In this document: one piece after another, positions 9,124-17,466 of the stretch
How the letters are laid out: every line of letters begins with the position of its first letter
How positions within the stretch are numbered: the first letter of the stretch is position 1
Assembly (NCBI GenBank): GCA_027065555.1
Contig: JAMONS010000070.1
Span: 1 to 36,124, forward strand
Source: Hyphomicrobiales bacterium
GTDB taxonomy: Bacteria; Pseudomonadota; Alphaproteobacteria; Rhizobiales; Devosiaceae
Reading direction: 5' to 3'
Length of the DNA: 36,124 nt
Made by a program: the position numbers and the translations under genes
The notes under the pieces: model-generated
Databases searched by the model: none
What the model saw: the letters and a program-made list of their open reading frames with translations, nothing else
What the model was told of the DNA's origin: nothing

Positions 9124-10685
9124 GCCTTTATAAGAATTTTTTCAACGTAAGCGCCATGACGCTTATCTCTCGTGTTTTGGGCTTTGTGCGTGATATACTC
9201 ATCGCCTTAGTGCTAGGTACGGGAATGGTGGCTGACGCTTTTTTTGCAGCATTTCGCTTCCCAAATCTATTTCGAAGACTATTTGCCGAAGGGGCATTTA
9301 ATTCAGCCTTTATTCCTTTATTTGCCTCTAAATTAGAACAAAAAACCAACGAAGAAGCACGTATATTTGCCTCACATATTATTTCTTGGCTAGCCGTGCT
9401 TTTACTCGTTATTACTATTTTAGCTGAAATCTTTATGCCGCAATTAATGGCGGTTTTTGTACCGGGGTTTGTCGCAGATAAAGAAAAATTTGAATTTACA
9501 GTTCTTTTAGCACGCATTTGCTTTCCCTATCTTGCCGCCATGTCTTTAATGGCAGCTTATGGCGGCATATTAAATGGTTTGGGCAAGTTTTTAGCCGCCG
9601 CATTTGCTCCTGTTTTATTAAATATTGTGCTAGTTATAGTTTTAATTTTTCTTGTGTTTAGTGTAGAAGCTGGCGCACAAATTGCGGGTATTTGGCTTGC
9701 GATAGGCATATTCGTTGGCGGCATTGCACAATTTATATTAGTATTTTGGGCAGTGAAGCGTACTGGATTTTTACCCAAATTCTCTCGCCCCAAAATAAAC
9801 CCCGATGTTCGCAAATTTTGGTTGCTAGCCGTACCTGCAATTTTCACTGGCGGCATAACACAAATAAATATTTTTATCGGCACAATAATCGCTTCAAGCG
9901 CTAGCTCCGCCCTTTCATATCTATATTTTGCCGATAGGCTTTATCAACTTCCGCTAGGGCTAATTGGCATTGCTATTGGCGTTGTGCTTTTGCCAGAACT
10001 TTCACGTCATATAAGTGGTGGGCGCAATGTTGAGGCTAAAAAAACTATGGATAATTCATTGCTATTTGCAATGATTTTAACTTTACCCGCAACTGCTGGG
10101 CTAATAACTCTAGCGCATCCAATTATTCGAACTTTATTTGAGCGTGGCGCATTTGATGCCATTGCTACCAGTAATACGGCAAATGCTTTAATTGCTTTTT
10201 CTTTTGGTTTGCCAGCCTTTGTGCTTATTAAACTTTTGCAGCCACAATTTTTTGCTCGAAAAAATACCAAAACTCCAACCATTTTTGCGGCAATTTCAGT
10301 CATTGTAAATATTGCAATTAGCCTATTATTATTCCCCTATATTCAACATATAGGCATCGCCATTGCTACCTCAGTTTCGGCTTGGATAAATGTTATAATG
10401 CTAACGTTTACCCTAAAAAGCCGCAATCATTTTGCTCTTTCCTTTGAGCAAATTAAACAACAAAGCTTTCTTTTATTAAGCGCTATAATAATGGGCGCTA
10501 CAATATTTGGGCTTTCTTTTTTATTAAACGCACCATTGCTTGGAAATTTCGGTTTCTTAATGCAAGTTCTCTCACTGTTTATAATTATTATTGCTGGCAT
10601 TTTTGTCTATTTTACTCTAATTGATTTCACAAATATTTTGCGCTCAAAAAATATACTTAGCTTTGTTAAAAGGCGTAACAAATAA
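9120..10685 (+). CDS. murJ: Lipid II flippase MurJ (MviN)
   Basis: MurJ moves lipid-linked peptidoglycan precursor across the inner membrane. The 521-residue protein is hydrophobic throughout, consistent with 14 membrane helices of the MOP exporter superfamily. The N-terminal block [13 protein letters not shown] and the following [20 protein letters not shown] are highly characteristic of MurJ, as is [14 protein letters not shown]. The start ATG overlaps the glnD stop by 4 bp (ATGA), so it is coupled to glnD. trpS follows after 14 bp. No anomalies were seen. Confidence 0.97.
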   Translation: MSLYKNFFNVSAMTLISRVLGFVRDILIALVLGTGMVADAFFAAFRFPNLFRRLFAEGAFNSAFIPLFASKLEQKTNEEARIFASHIISWLAVLLLVITILAEIFMPQLMAVFVPGFVADKEKFEFTVLLARICFPYLAAMSLMAAYGGILNGLGKFLAAAFAPVLLNIVLVIVLIFLVFSVEAGAQIAGIWLAIGIFVGGIAQFILVFWAVKRTGFLPKFSRPKINPDVRKFWLLAVPAIFTGGITQINIFIGTIIASSASSALSYLYFADRLYQLPLGLIGIAIGVVLLPELSRHISGGRNVEAKKTMDNSLLFAMILTLPATAGLITLAHPIIRTLFERGAFDAIATSNTANALIAFSFGLPAFVLIKLLQPQFFARKNTKTPTIFAAISVIVNIAISLLLFPYIQHIGIAIATSVSAWINVIMLTFTLKSRNHFALSFEQIKQQSFLLLSAIIMGATIFGLSFLLNAPLLGNFGFLMQVLSLFIIIIAGIFVYFTLIDFTNILRSKNILSFVKRRNK

Positions 10686-10699
10686 AGTTGGAAAATAAT

Positions 10700-11704
10700 A
10701 TGTCTTTTACTAATCGAGTTTTTTCAGGAATTAAACCCTCAGGTGATTTGCATTTAGGCAATTATCTTGGGGCAATAAAACGCTTTGTGCCATTGCAAGA
10801 AACTCACGAATGTATTTATTGCGTGGTCGATATGCACGCAATTACCGTATGGCAAGATCCCAAAATTTTAACACAATCAACCAGAGAAGTAGCAGCCGCT
10901 TACCTTGCAGCAGGAATTGAGCCTAAAAAACATATTATTTTTAACCAAAGCCAAGTTGCTGAACATGCAGAATTGGCGTGGATTTTTAATTGTGTGACAC
11001 GTATGGGCTGGATGCAGCGTATGACGCAATTCAAAGATAAAGCAGGTAAAAATGCGCAAAATGTTTCGCTTGGGCTATTTGCCTACCCCTCACTAATGGC
11101 GGCGGATATTTTATTATATAAAGCAACGCATGTACCAGTTGGTGAAGATCAAAAACAACATCTCGAATTAACTCGCGATATTGCAACAAAGTTTAACAAT
11201 GATTTTGAGAAAGATTTCTTTCCGCTTCCAGAGCCAATTATTACAGGAGCGGCAACAAGAGTTATGTCCCTAAGAGATGGTACAAAGAAAATGTCAAAAT
11301 CTGAAAGCTCAAGCCTTGCCACCATCTATATGCTAGACGACGAAGACGCTATTGCTAAGAAAATCAAAAAAGCCAGAACTGATCCAGAGCCATTGCCGCA
11401 AAATTTTGCCGATTTAGAAAATCGCTTAGAGGCAAAAAACTTAGTTTCAATTTATGCAGCTTTAGCTGATATATCCCCACAAGAAGTATTAAATCAATAT
11501 GGCGGTGAAGGCTTTGGTGTGTTTAAGCCAGCCCTTGCGCAATTAGCGGTTGAAAAGCTTGCACCAATGAATAAGGAAATGCGCCGCTATTTAGATGATC
11601 CTGTGCAAATTGATGAAATATTAAAAGATGGGGCAAACAGAGCAAGAGAAATAGCAAAGGTCACTATGAAACAGGTTAAAGATATTGTTGGTTTTATTAG
11701 TTAA
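10700..11704 (+). CDS. trpS: Tryptophanyl-tRNA synthetase
   Basis: This class I aminoacyl-tRNA synthetase charges tRNA-Trp. The PSGDLHLGN block (residues 13-21) is the HIGH-type signature and KMSKS is at 197-201. The 334 residues match the bacterial enzyme. I chose ATG 10700, which gives [10 protein letters not shown] and has GGAAA about 8 nt upstream. An in-frame TTG at 10688 would add four residues but overlaps that ribosome-binding site. It lies 14 bp after murJ and 15 bp before the solute-binding protein, so it is likely part of the same transcript. Confidence 0.97.
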   Translation: MSFTNRVFSGIKPSGDLHLGNYLGAIKRFVPLQETHECIYCVVDMHAITVWQDPKILTQSTREVAAAYLAAGIEPKKHIIFNQSQVAEHAELAWIFNCVTRMGWMQRMTQFKDKAGKNAQNVSLGLFAYPSLMAADILLYKATHVPVGEDQKQHLELTRDIATKFNNDFEKDFFPLPEPIITGAATRVMSLRDGTKKMSKSESSSLATIYMLDDEDAIAKKIKKARTDPEPLPQNFADLENRLEAKNLVSIYAALADISPQEVLNQYGGEGFGVFKPALAQLAVEKLAPMNKEMRRYLDDPVQIDEILKDGANRAREIAKVTMKQVKDIVGFIS

Positions 11705-11719
11705 AACATTAGGTAACAT

Positions 11720-12610
11720 ATGAAATTTCTAAGCAGATTATATTTAGCTCTAATATTTTTAGGCATTACTATTGTCGCTTCATTTTCTCAAAATGCTATA
11801 ATTGAGCGTGATAATATTACACCTTCAACATCGCTCCCTCTCCCCCTGCCCCTACCCCTACCCCTGCCTTATCATTTAGACCCAAATAGCAAAATAAAAG
11901 CTCCCAATCCTGCTTCAGTGCCAGCGATAAGATTTTTATCTAGCACAGATTTTTTTCCATTTAATTACCGTAATAGTTCAGGGAGTTTAGTTGGTTATAA
12001 TATTGATCTAAGCAATGAGATTTGTGCGCTATTAGATATTTCATGCACCATGCAAGCTTGGCCTTGGGAGCAAATTACAAACGCACTTAAAGATAATCAG
12101 GGCGATGCGCTTATTGCAGGACTTGCAATTAGCAATGAGAGCGCTAGTCAGTTTGATTTTTCAAATATCTATTTAATGCTACCTGCTCGCTTTATTATTC
12201 AAAAATCAAATAAAAATCTTTTTGATGCAAATAATTTAGAAAATAAAAAAATCGCAGTAATTGCAAATTCAGCACACGCAAAATATTTAAGTAAATATTT
12301 TATTTCTGTAGAGCAGGTAATTTTTGATAGTGAATTAGAGGCCTTAAATTCATTACAAAATGGCGAGACCTTTGCCTATTTTGGTGATGGAATGCGCACC
12401 TCATTTTGGTTAAATGAAAATATCAACTGTTGCGAATTTGCAGGGGAAGCATATTTTAGCTCCACCTATTTTGGAGAGGGAATGAGTATAGCTTTCCCAT
12501 TGGAGCGAGAGGCGGTGCGTAAAGCAATTAATTATTCGCTAGCACAGCTAAAGCGCAACGGCAAATTAGATGAATTATATTTAAGATGGTTTCCCATCAG
12601 TTTTTACTAA
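11720..12610 (+). CDS. Periplasmic amino-acid-type solute-binding protein (SBP family 3)
   Basis: This 296-residue protein begins with a signal peptide (MKFLSRLYLALIFLG..., hydrophobic to about residue 20). It continues with a bacterial extracellular solute-binding fold of family 3: LSSTDFFPFNYR, then GYNIDLSNEICALL, then the DALIAGLAISNES block typical of polar amino-acid binding. AGGT precedes ATG 11720. No ABC permease or ATPase gene is adjacent, so it is an orphan binding protein or a regulator-type homologue; the ligand cannot be told. A Leu-Pro repeat lies at residues 39-50, between the export signal and the folded domain. The last 30 bp overlap the convergent hydroxylase gene. It is lower in GC than the repeat it carries. 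Confidence 0.85.
   Translation: MKFLSRLYLALIFLGITIVASFSQNAIIERDNITPSTSLPLPLPLPLPLPYHLDPNSKIKAPNPASVPAIRFLSSTDFFPFNYRNSSGSLVGYNIDLSNEICALLDISCTMQAWPWEQITNALKDNQGDALIAGLAISNESASQFDFSNIYLMLPARFIIQKSNKNLFDANNLENKKIAVIANSAHAKYLSKYFISVEQVIFDSELEALNSLQNGETFAYFGDGMRTSFWLNENINCCEFAGEAYFSSTYFGEGMSIAFPLEREAVRKAINYSLAQLKRNGKLDELYLRWFPISFY
11834..11869 (+). repeat. Leu-Pro hexanucleotide run in the solute-binding protein gene
   Basis: Twelve codons alternate Leu (CTN) and Pro (CCN), six LP pairs in all, with near-identical CCCCTA/CCCCTG units in the middle. The 36-bp tract is pyrimidine-only apart from the wobble A and G, and stands out from AT-rich flanks. It encodes an extended linker right after the signal peptide. 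A 6-bp unit would change copy number without breaking the frame. Confidence 0.85.
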
Positions 12611-13441
12611 TTCGCTATTTTCTTTTTTAGTTGCTGGCGGATTGACAAAGGGAAGTTTCAAGCTCCAAAAAATCCTCGTTGAAGCTCCGTCCTGCCATTG
12701 CAACCCAATTTTCATTTTCTCATGCCCATCTTTTGGCTGAGCAATATAGGTTCTAAATATATGATCCCAAATTGATAGCGCAAAACCATAATTACTATCC
12801 GTTTCTTTATGATGAACTGAATGATGAATTCTGTGCATATCAGGCGTTACAATAAAGGTTCGCAATATCCTATCAAGCCAAAGCGGCAATTTATAATTTG
12901 CATGATTAAACATTGCCGAGCCATTGAGAATTATTTCAAATATCACAACTAAAATAACCGGTGCACCAAGCAAAATAACCACTAGTGCTTTTATAAATAT
13001 CGAAAGCACTATTTCTACGGGGTGGAAACGAAGCGCCGTTGAAGCATCAATTTCTTCGTCTGAATGATGCACACGATGTAAACGCCACAAAATTGGCACT
13101 TTATGAAACACTAAATGCTGCGTCCAAATGGTAAGATCTAGCGCCAAAAAGCCTAAAATATAAACTAGCCCTACTGGCATATTAATCAGATTAAACAGCC
13201 CAAACCCATTTTGTTGCGCCCAAATAGCGCTAAGAACTGCGGTTATTGGAACAATAAGACCAACTAAAAAAACTGCTAGGAAATTTGTAAAAATAATCGC
13301 AAAATTTGTTGTCCAGCGTTTTATGCGAGAAAAGCGGCGCTTACGACGAGGCAACCAAACCTCAAGCAATGCCATTATAACAAAAATACCAATAAAAAAA
13401 CTTAATCTAATTGCGCTTTCGCTAAAGCCAAGAAATTCCAT
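12581..13441 (-). CDS. Sterol desaturase / fatty acid hydroxylase family membrane protein
   Basis: This 286-residue membrane protein has the histidine-box pattern of the di-iron fatty acid hydroxylase superfamily. The first box is HLVFH, then HRVHHSD, and near the C terminus HRIHHSVHH with a nearby Asn-Tyr-Gly. Hydrophobic segments lie before the first box and between the boxes. The enzyme would use O2 at a non-haem di-iron centre in the membrane to hydroxylate or desaturate a lipid; the substrate cannot be deduced. AGGAT precedes ATG 13441. It is 73 bp downstream of the TerB-like gene on the same strand and converges with the solute-binding protein, overlapping its end by 30 bp. Confidence 0.88.
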   Translation of the reverse strand: MEFLGFSESAIRLSFFIGIFVIMALLEVWLPRRKRRFSRIKRWTTNFAIIFTNFLAVFLVGLIVPITAVLSAIWAQQNGFGLFNLINMPVGLVYILGFLALDLTIWTQHLVFHKVPILWRLHRVHHSDEEIDASTALRFHPVEIVLSIFIKALVVILLGAPVILVVIFEIILNGSAMFNHANYKLPLWLDRILRTFIVTPDMHRIHHSVHHKETDSNYGFALSIWDHIFRTYIAQPKDGHEKMKIGLQWQDGASTRIFWSLKLPFVNPPATKKENSELVKTDGKPS

Positions 13442-13514
13442 AATCTATCCTATATTAGTTTATTCTAATATATAAGCTAACTTGATTATTAAATAAAGAC
13501 AAATTTTTGTGATA

Positions 13515-13922
13515 CTATTCTTTACGCAATCGAGCGCGCGCCCCAACCTCAATCGCCGCAGTTGTTAGACGATCAATGCTCAATCTATCACGCACCATTT
13601 CAAGCCAACGCAATTCCTCTTGCTCAAGCTCAAGATCAACAGCAGCAATTTCAACACAAAGCGCATAGGCCGTATCATGTAATCTTGTCGGCAATGTTTT
13701 AAGCGCAATATCAAGCACTCTATTTAGATCATCAACCTCTCGCATTAAATCCAAACAATTACCCGCAACATCAGAAAGCTGCGCCCGAGAATAATTTTCA
13801 AATATTGGCAAACGATCAACCAAAACCCCTATTCGATCTAATTCAAGATCACTAAGCGAGCTATCAGCAGCAGCTGTTACGACCATTAAATATACCAAAC
13901 CATCTTGTGATGAAAATACCAT
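13515..13922 (-). CDS. TerB-like (tellurite-resistance TerB family) helical protein
   Basis: This 135-residue, largely helical acidic protein resembles the small TerB-family proteins of Rhizobiales. It has a repeated pattern of acidic pairs (DSSLSDLELDRI near the N terminus and EIAAVDLELEQEEL near the C terminus), as in TerB metal-binding helices. I chose ATG 13922 because AAGGGAAA lies just upstream; an in-frame start at 13976 would add 18 residues without a clear ribosome-binding site. It is divergent from lysK. Its cellular role is not established, and tellurite resistance is only a family name. No other ter genes are nearby. Confidence 0.7.
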   Translation of the reverse strand: MVFSSQDGLVYLMVVTAAADSSLSDLELDRIGVLVDRLPIFENYSRAQLSDVAGNCLDLMREVDDLNRVLDIALKTLPTRLHDTAYALCVEIAAVDLELEQEELRWLEMVRDRLSIDRLTTAAIEVGARARLRKE

Positions 13923-14069
13923 GAGTTTCCCTTTTATGTTTGAGCTTAAATCTAATAGTAATAATGAAATAAGCAAGAGTATAAGCCAGATTATATATAT
14001 ATGATGCTAAATATTGACTGAAAGCAAATTGGGTGCAACAAACCGCTTAAAATAAAGAAAGAAAACATT

Positions 14070-15764
14070 GTGTCCAAAAATAACTTAGTAGAACCAGCCC
14101 GCCCACATGAGGCAGTAAAACCAGCCCGCCAGCGTGAGGCAGTAAAACCAGCCCGCCGGCGTGAGGCAGTAAAAATCGACCCCTCATTTTTTGATGTAGC
14201 AAAGAGCGCCAAAGCATGGCCATTTGTTGAGGCGCAAAGGCTAGTAAATCGTCTTAAGAGAACAGGTGAAAATTCAGCTATTTTTCAAACTGGCTATGGC
14301 CCCTCTGGCTTACCCCATATTGGCACTTTTGGCGAAGTAATGCGCACCACAATGGTACGCACTGCTTTTCGCCTGCTAACCGATGATAAAATACCCACTA
14401 GGCTAATTTGTTTTTCCGACGATATGGACGGCTTAAGAAAAGTGCCACCAAATGTACCAAATCAAGAAATGATGCAAGCCTATCTAAATACACCGCTCTC
14501 ACGTATCCCAGACCCATTCTCTAACGAATATCCTTCATTCGGCGCAGCAAATAATGCACGTCTAATGGCATTCCTTGATGATTATGGTTTTGAATATGAA
14601 TTTATCTCAGCAACCGATTATTATACGTCTGGGCACTTTGATACAGCACTTATGCGAATGTTAGAAAAATATGATGAAGTGATGGATATTATCCTGCCAA
14701 CTTTGGGAGCAGAACGACAAAAAACCTATTCACCATTTTTGCCAGTTTGCCAGCGCACAGGAAAAGTATTGCAAGTACCAATGATTGCCAAAGATATTGA
14801 GAAAGGCACAATCACCTATATTGATCCTGAAACTGGCGATGAAGTTGAAACTAGCGTAAAGGGCGGTGCGGTTAAGTGCCAATGGAAGGCTGATTGGGCG
14901 TTGCGCTGGTTTGCGCTTAATGTAGATTATGAAATGGCTGGCAAGGATTTAATCGAAAGCGTGCGTCTTTCTTCTCGCATTGTAAAAGCGCTTGGCGGCA
15001 CACCTCCAGAGGGTTTTAATTTTGAATTATTCCTTGATGAAGAGGGACAAAAAATCTCTAAATCTAAGGGTAATGGGCTAACTATTGAAAACTGGCTTAA
15101 ATATGCCACCCCTGAAAGCATGGCGCTTTTTATGTTCCAAAAACCAAAAACTGCCAAGCGTCTATATTTTGATATTATTCCAAAAGCGGTTGATGAATAT
15201 TATCAATTTGTCAGCGCATATCATACTCAAGATAAAGCCAAGCAAATTGAAAACCCTGTCTTTCATATTCATTCTGGTGATCCAGGCAAACACGATATGC
15301 CGATAAGTTTTGCGCTTTTGCTTAATTTAGTATCTGCCGCCAATGCGCATGATAAAACAGTGCTTTGGGGCTTTATTTCAAATTATGTAAAAGGAGCAAC
15401 AGCAAAATCTCACCCCGAATTAGATAGGCTTGCAGGCTTTGCTATTGCCTATTTTGAAGATTTTATAAAACCAAATAAAAAATTTCGTGCCCCTAACGAA
15501 AAAGAGCGAACAGCACTTATAGCGCTTAGTGAGGGATTAGAAAAATTGGGTGATGAAAGCGATGCAACAATAATTCAAAGCCTAGTTTTTGAAATAGGTA
15601 AAGAAAATGAATTTGAGCCATTACGTAATTGGTTTAAGGCGCTTTATCAAATTCTATTAGGGCAAGATCAAGGGCCTCGTTTTGGCTCGTTCGTTGCACT
15701 TTATGGCATTGATGAAACCAAAAAATTGATAAAAGACGCACTTGATGGTAAATTAATAGCATGA
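14070..15764 (+). CDS. lysK: Class I lysyl-tRNA synthetase with repeat-bearing N-terminus
   Basis: This is the class I (archaeal-type) LysRS that replaces the usual class II enzyme in many alphaproteobacteria. The HIGH-type motif is PHIGT at residues 82-86 in the block [14 protein letters not shown], and the KMSKS-type motif is KISKS at 328-332. The body matches the family. The frame begins at GTG 14070 with AAAGAAAG upstream, and no ATG occurs before the conserved KAWPF block. Residues 9-35 are three 9-residue repeats (PAR..EAVK) encoded by a 27-bp tandem repeat, and so form an extension most LysRS proteins lack. If translation starts later, at an unusual codon, the repeat would be leader instead. 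The gene is single in this window and presumably essential. Confidence 0.95.
   Translation: MSKNNLVEPARPHEAVKPARQREAVKPARRREAVKIDPSFFDVAKSAKAWPFVEAQRLVNRLKRTGENSAIFQTGYGPSGLPHIGTFGEVMRTTMVRTAFRLLTDDKIPTRLICFSDDMDGLRKVPPNVPNQEMMQAYLNTPLSRIPDPFSNEYPSFGAANNARLMAFLDDYGFEYEFISATDYYTSGHFDTALMRMLEKYDEVMDIILPTLGAERQKTYSPFLPVCQRTGKVLQVPMIAKDIEKGTITYIDPETGDEVETSVKGGAVKCQWKADWALRWFALNVDYEMAGKDLIESVRLSSRIVKALGGTPPEGFNFELFLDEEGQKISKSKGNGLTIENWLKYATPESMALFMFQKPKTAKRLYFDIIPKAVDEYYQFVSAYHTQDKAKQIENPVFHIHSGDPGKHDMPISFALLLNLVSAANAHDKTVLWGFISNYVKGATAKSHPELDRLAGFAIAYFEDFIKPNKKFRAPNEKERTALIALSEGLEKLGDESDATIIQSLVFEIGKENEFEPLRNWFKALYQILLGQDQGPRFGSFVALYGIDETKKLIKDALDGKLIA
14094..14174 (+). repeat. 27-bp tandem repeat, three copies, at the start of lysK
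   Basis: Three adjacent 27-bp units (14094-14120, 14121-14147, 14148-14174) share CCAGCCCGCC at the start and GAGGCAGTAAAA at the end, differing only at a few central positions. They encode [18 protein letters not shown] and PARRREAVK. The tract is much richer in GC than its surroundings. The unit length is divisible by three, so gain or loss of a copy keeps the frame. The encoded segment is Arg/Lys-rich and probably disordered. Confidence 0.93.
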
Positions 15765-15885
15765 TTTTTGTATATTTTAATCTAGATTATTCACAGCAAT
15801 AAATAATTATTCTTGCCCCAAACCCTTTGCAATGGCACGATAAAGCCAGAGGCAAGTACGAAGGACAAATAAAGGATAGATAATT

Positions 15886-16368
15886 TTGCAAAAAAATTCT
15901 CAAGAATATTGTCGCAAATTTCTTGTGGTAATTGATGATACAGATGAATGTGATCGTGCCGTAACTTTTGCAGCCTACCGTGTAAAACGCACAGGTGGCA
16001 CAGTTAAATTATTAGCCATCATTGAGCCAGACCAGTTTCAACATTGGTTAGGGGTTGAGCAAGTCATGCGTGCCGAAGCCTTAGAAAAAGCTAATGAATT
16101 ACTAGAATTACGCACAAAACGCATTAAATCTATTGGCAATATAGCGGTTGAAACAGTGGTGCGTGAAGGCAAAAAGGCCAATGAAGTTGAAAAGCTTATC
16201 AATGAAGATCAAGCTATCGCAATTCTTGTTTTAGCTTCTGGCACTTCCTCAGAAGGGCCCGGACCACTAGTTTCAGCCTTTGCCTCACGCTCAACCAACG
16301 CTTTACCAATTCCAGTTACTATCATTCCGGGTGGTTTAAGTGATGAAAAAATCATTGCACTTTGCTAA
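15886..16368 (+). CDS. Universal stress protein (UspA family)
   Basis: This is a 160-residue single-domain UspA-fold protein. It shows the N-terminal KFLVVIDDTDECDRA strand-loop and a later IAILVLASGTSSEGPGP segment, in the place of the ATP-binding glycine loop of the family. Function in the family is stress survival through ATP/AMP binding; no specific role can be read here. The start is an uncommon TTG at 15886, supported by AAAGGATAG just upstream and by the absence of an in-frame ATG before the conserved strand. In Rhizobiales a similar gene lies beside the Nfu gene, as here. It is preceded by a 121-bp gap in which I see no gene. Confidence 0.88.
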   Translation: MQKNSQEYCRKFLVVIDDTDECDRAVTFAAYRVKRTGGTVKLLAIIEPDQFQHWLGVEQVMRAEALEKANELLELRTKRIKSIGNIAVETVVREGKKANEVEKLINEDQAIAILVLASGTSSEGPGPLVSAFASRSTNALPIPVTIIPGGLSDEKIIALC

Positions 16369-16425
16369 ATATTAAGCCCATAAGTGATTAATTTCATCTT
16401 ACCCCTTCACTTCTTAGTAAGAAGA

Positions 16426-16446
16426 TACTATTTCTATAGAATAGTA
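16426..16446. promoter_or_regulatory. Inverted repeat just upstream of the nfu gene
   Basis: TACTATT (16426-16432) and AATAGTA (16440-16446) are perfect complements around a 7-nt centre that includes TCTATAG. It ends 21 bp before the Nfu ATG and is not followed by a T-run. A second palindromic stretch, CTTCTTAGTAAGAAG, sits just before it (16410-16424). The position fits an operator or leader hairpin for an iron-sulfur assembly gene, but I cannot assign a regulator. Confidence 0.35.
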
Positions 16447-16467
16447 ATTTAATCAAAGAGCAAAGAC

Positions 16468-17037
16468 ATGTTCATACAAACTCAAGCAACACCAAATCCA
16501 AACGCCCTCAAATTCTTACCCGGACGTGAAGTAGTTAGCGGTGAACCACATAATTTCACAACTAAAGAGGCGGCAAAAATTTCTCCTCTAGCTAGTGCGC
16601 TTTTTGAAATAGATGGCGTAAGCAGTGTATTTTTGGGCTCAGATTTTATTTCCATTACCAATGAAATATCTGATTGGAGCAACATAAAGCCAATTATTCT
16701 TGGCACAATAATGGATCATTTCCTTTCAGATACGCCAGTATTAAACATAGATCAAAACTCTAAACATAGCGCCCCTGAAGAAGAAGTTGAGTTTTTTGAT
16801 GAAAAAGATAGCGAAACTGTCGAAGTAATTAAAGAACTTTTAGATAGCCGTGTGCGCCCTGCCGTGGCTATGGATGGTGGCGATATTACCTTTAGAGGTT
16901 TTCGTGATGGCGTAGTTTTCTTAAGCATGAAAGGCGCATGCGCTGGTTGCCCATCATCTTCTGCTACCCTAAAAAGCGGAGTTGAAAACCTGTTACGTCA
17001 TTTCATTCCAAATATTGATTCAGTACAACAGATTTAA
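16468..17037 (+). CDS. Nfu-type iron-sulfur cluster carrier protein
   Basis: This 189-residue protein has the two-domain layout of the NFU1-like family. An N-terminal Nfu_N domain starts MFIQTQATPNPNALKFLPG. A C-terminal NifU-like domain carries the cluster-binding CAGC motif at C158-C161 (KGACAGCPSSSATL). It passes 4Fe-4S clusters from the assembly machinery to target enzymes. The ATG at 16468 is followed directly by the conserved N-terminus, and AAAGAG lies upstream. It follows the universal stress gene by 99 bp with an inverted repeat between them, so it may have its own promoter. The GC-rich repeat block begins after its stop. Confidence 0.95.
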   Translation: MFIQTQATPNPNALKFLPGREVVSGEPHNFTTKEAAKISPLASALFEIDGVSSVFLGSDFISITNEISDWSNIKPIILGTIMDHFLSDTPVLNIDQNSKHSAPEEEVEFFDEKDSETVEVIKELLDSRVRPAVAMDGGDITFRGFRDGVVFLSMKGACAGCPSSSATLKSGVENLLRHFIPNIDSVQQI

Positions 17038-17345
17038 ACACCATTAAATTAAACTATTGGTGCGCACTTCAAACCATCAGCGAGCTTCAATGCGAGCTGC
17101 GGCCAGCCTTAGCGGCCTAAGCGTAAAAGTGCCGCCGCGCCCCACCAGGCTACGCTCTTCGAGCTTCGGATCGGCAGGTCGGAGCATGCTCATAGGCGGA
17201 TATATAAGGAAGGCGGAGTCGGGCAGCTTTGAGTTGATAAGCATGGAAAAAGAATAACGGCGGAGGTGTCGGGGACGGGAGCGTAAGCGACCAACGGCGA
17301 CAAGAATAAAAGAAGCGAAGCCTGCGAGCGCCGTGAGATAAAAAA
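17038..17345. other. GC-rich non-coding block between nfu and tRNA-Arg
   Basis: This 308-bp stretch has no convincing gene. From about 17057 to 17340 it is much richer in GC than its neighbours. It contains several small inverted repeats, among them GAGCATGCTC (17182-17191) and GGCC flanking AGCCTTAGC near 17101-17117, and a copy of the dispersed roughly 70-nt repeat at 17241-17312. The shared piece GCGGAGTCGGGCAGC (17212-17226) recurs, with one change, at 29150-29164. The block ends directly at the 3' end of tRNA-Arg (minus strand). A 66-codon frame inside it has repeat-like composition and is not a credible gene. Confidence 0.75.
17241..17312 (+). repeat. Dispersed ~70-nt GC-rich repeat, copy A
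   Basis: The unit runs GCATGGAAAAAGAATAACGG, then a GGTGTCGGGG core, then GAGCGTAAGCGACC, then AACGGCGACAAGAATAAAAG. It matches two copies at 29036-29106 and 29228-29297 with only a few changes, and all three have the same orientation. It has no reading frame that all copies share. The A/T-rich ends and GC-rich core give it a recognisable mosaic look. Confidence 0.88.
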
Positions 17346-17422
17346 TGGTGATCCCGACGCGATTCGAACGCGTGACCCCCAGATTAGGAATCTGGTGCTC
17401 TATCCTGCTGAGCTACGGGACC
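17346..17422 (-). tRNA. tRNA-Arg (anticodon CCU)
   Basis: Read on the minus strand, this 77-nt sequence folds as a normal tRNA. The acceptor GGTCCCG pairs with CGGGATC (one G-U pair), the D-loop TAGCTCAGC-GGATAGAGCA is standard, the anticodon stem is CCAGA/TCTGG with loop TTCCTAA, and the T arm ACGCG-TTCGAAT-CGCGT is complete. Anticodon CCU reads AGG, Arg. The 3' CCA is encoded (17346-17348). Six T residues follow just after the CCA. It lies between the GC-rich block and the divergent SNase gene. Confidence 0.98.
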
Positions 17423-17466
17423 AAAGCCATATTTTTTCCATAATGCACACTAATAATATTAGCGCT

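Noticed and set aside
14094-14174. A CRISPR or regulatory repeat at the lysK start
   Set aside because: The units are directly adjacent with no spacers and are read through in frame from the GTG start.
15765-15885. A possible small RNA or terminator between lysK and the universal stress gene
   Set aside because: Only a 6-bp CTTGCC/GGCAAG pair with a long loop is visible and no T-run, so I cannot support either.
17057-17257. A 66-codon frame after nfu
   Set aside because: It lies in the GC-rich repeat block, has Arg/Ser-rich composition, and lacks a ribosome-binding site.
17395-17466. An upstream start of the SNase-like gene at 17395
   Set aside because: That start lies inside tRNA-Arg on the opposite strand; later starts at 17443 or 17467 leave a sensible export signal.
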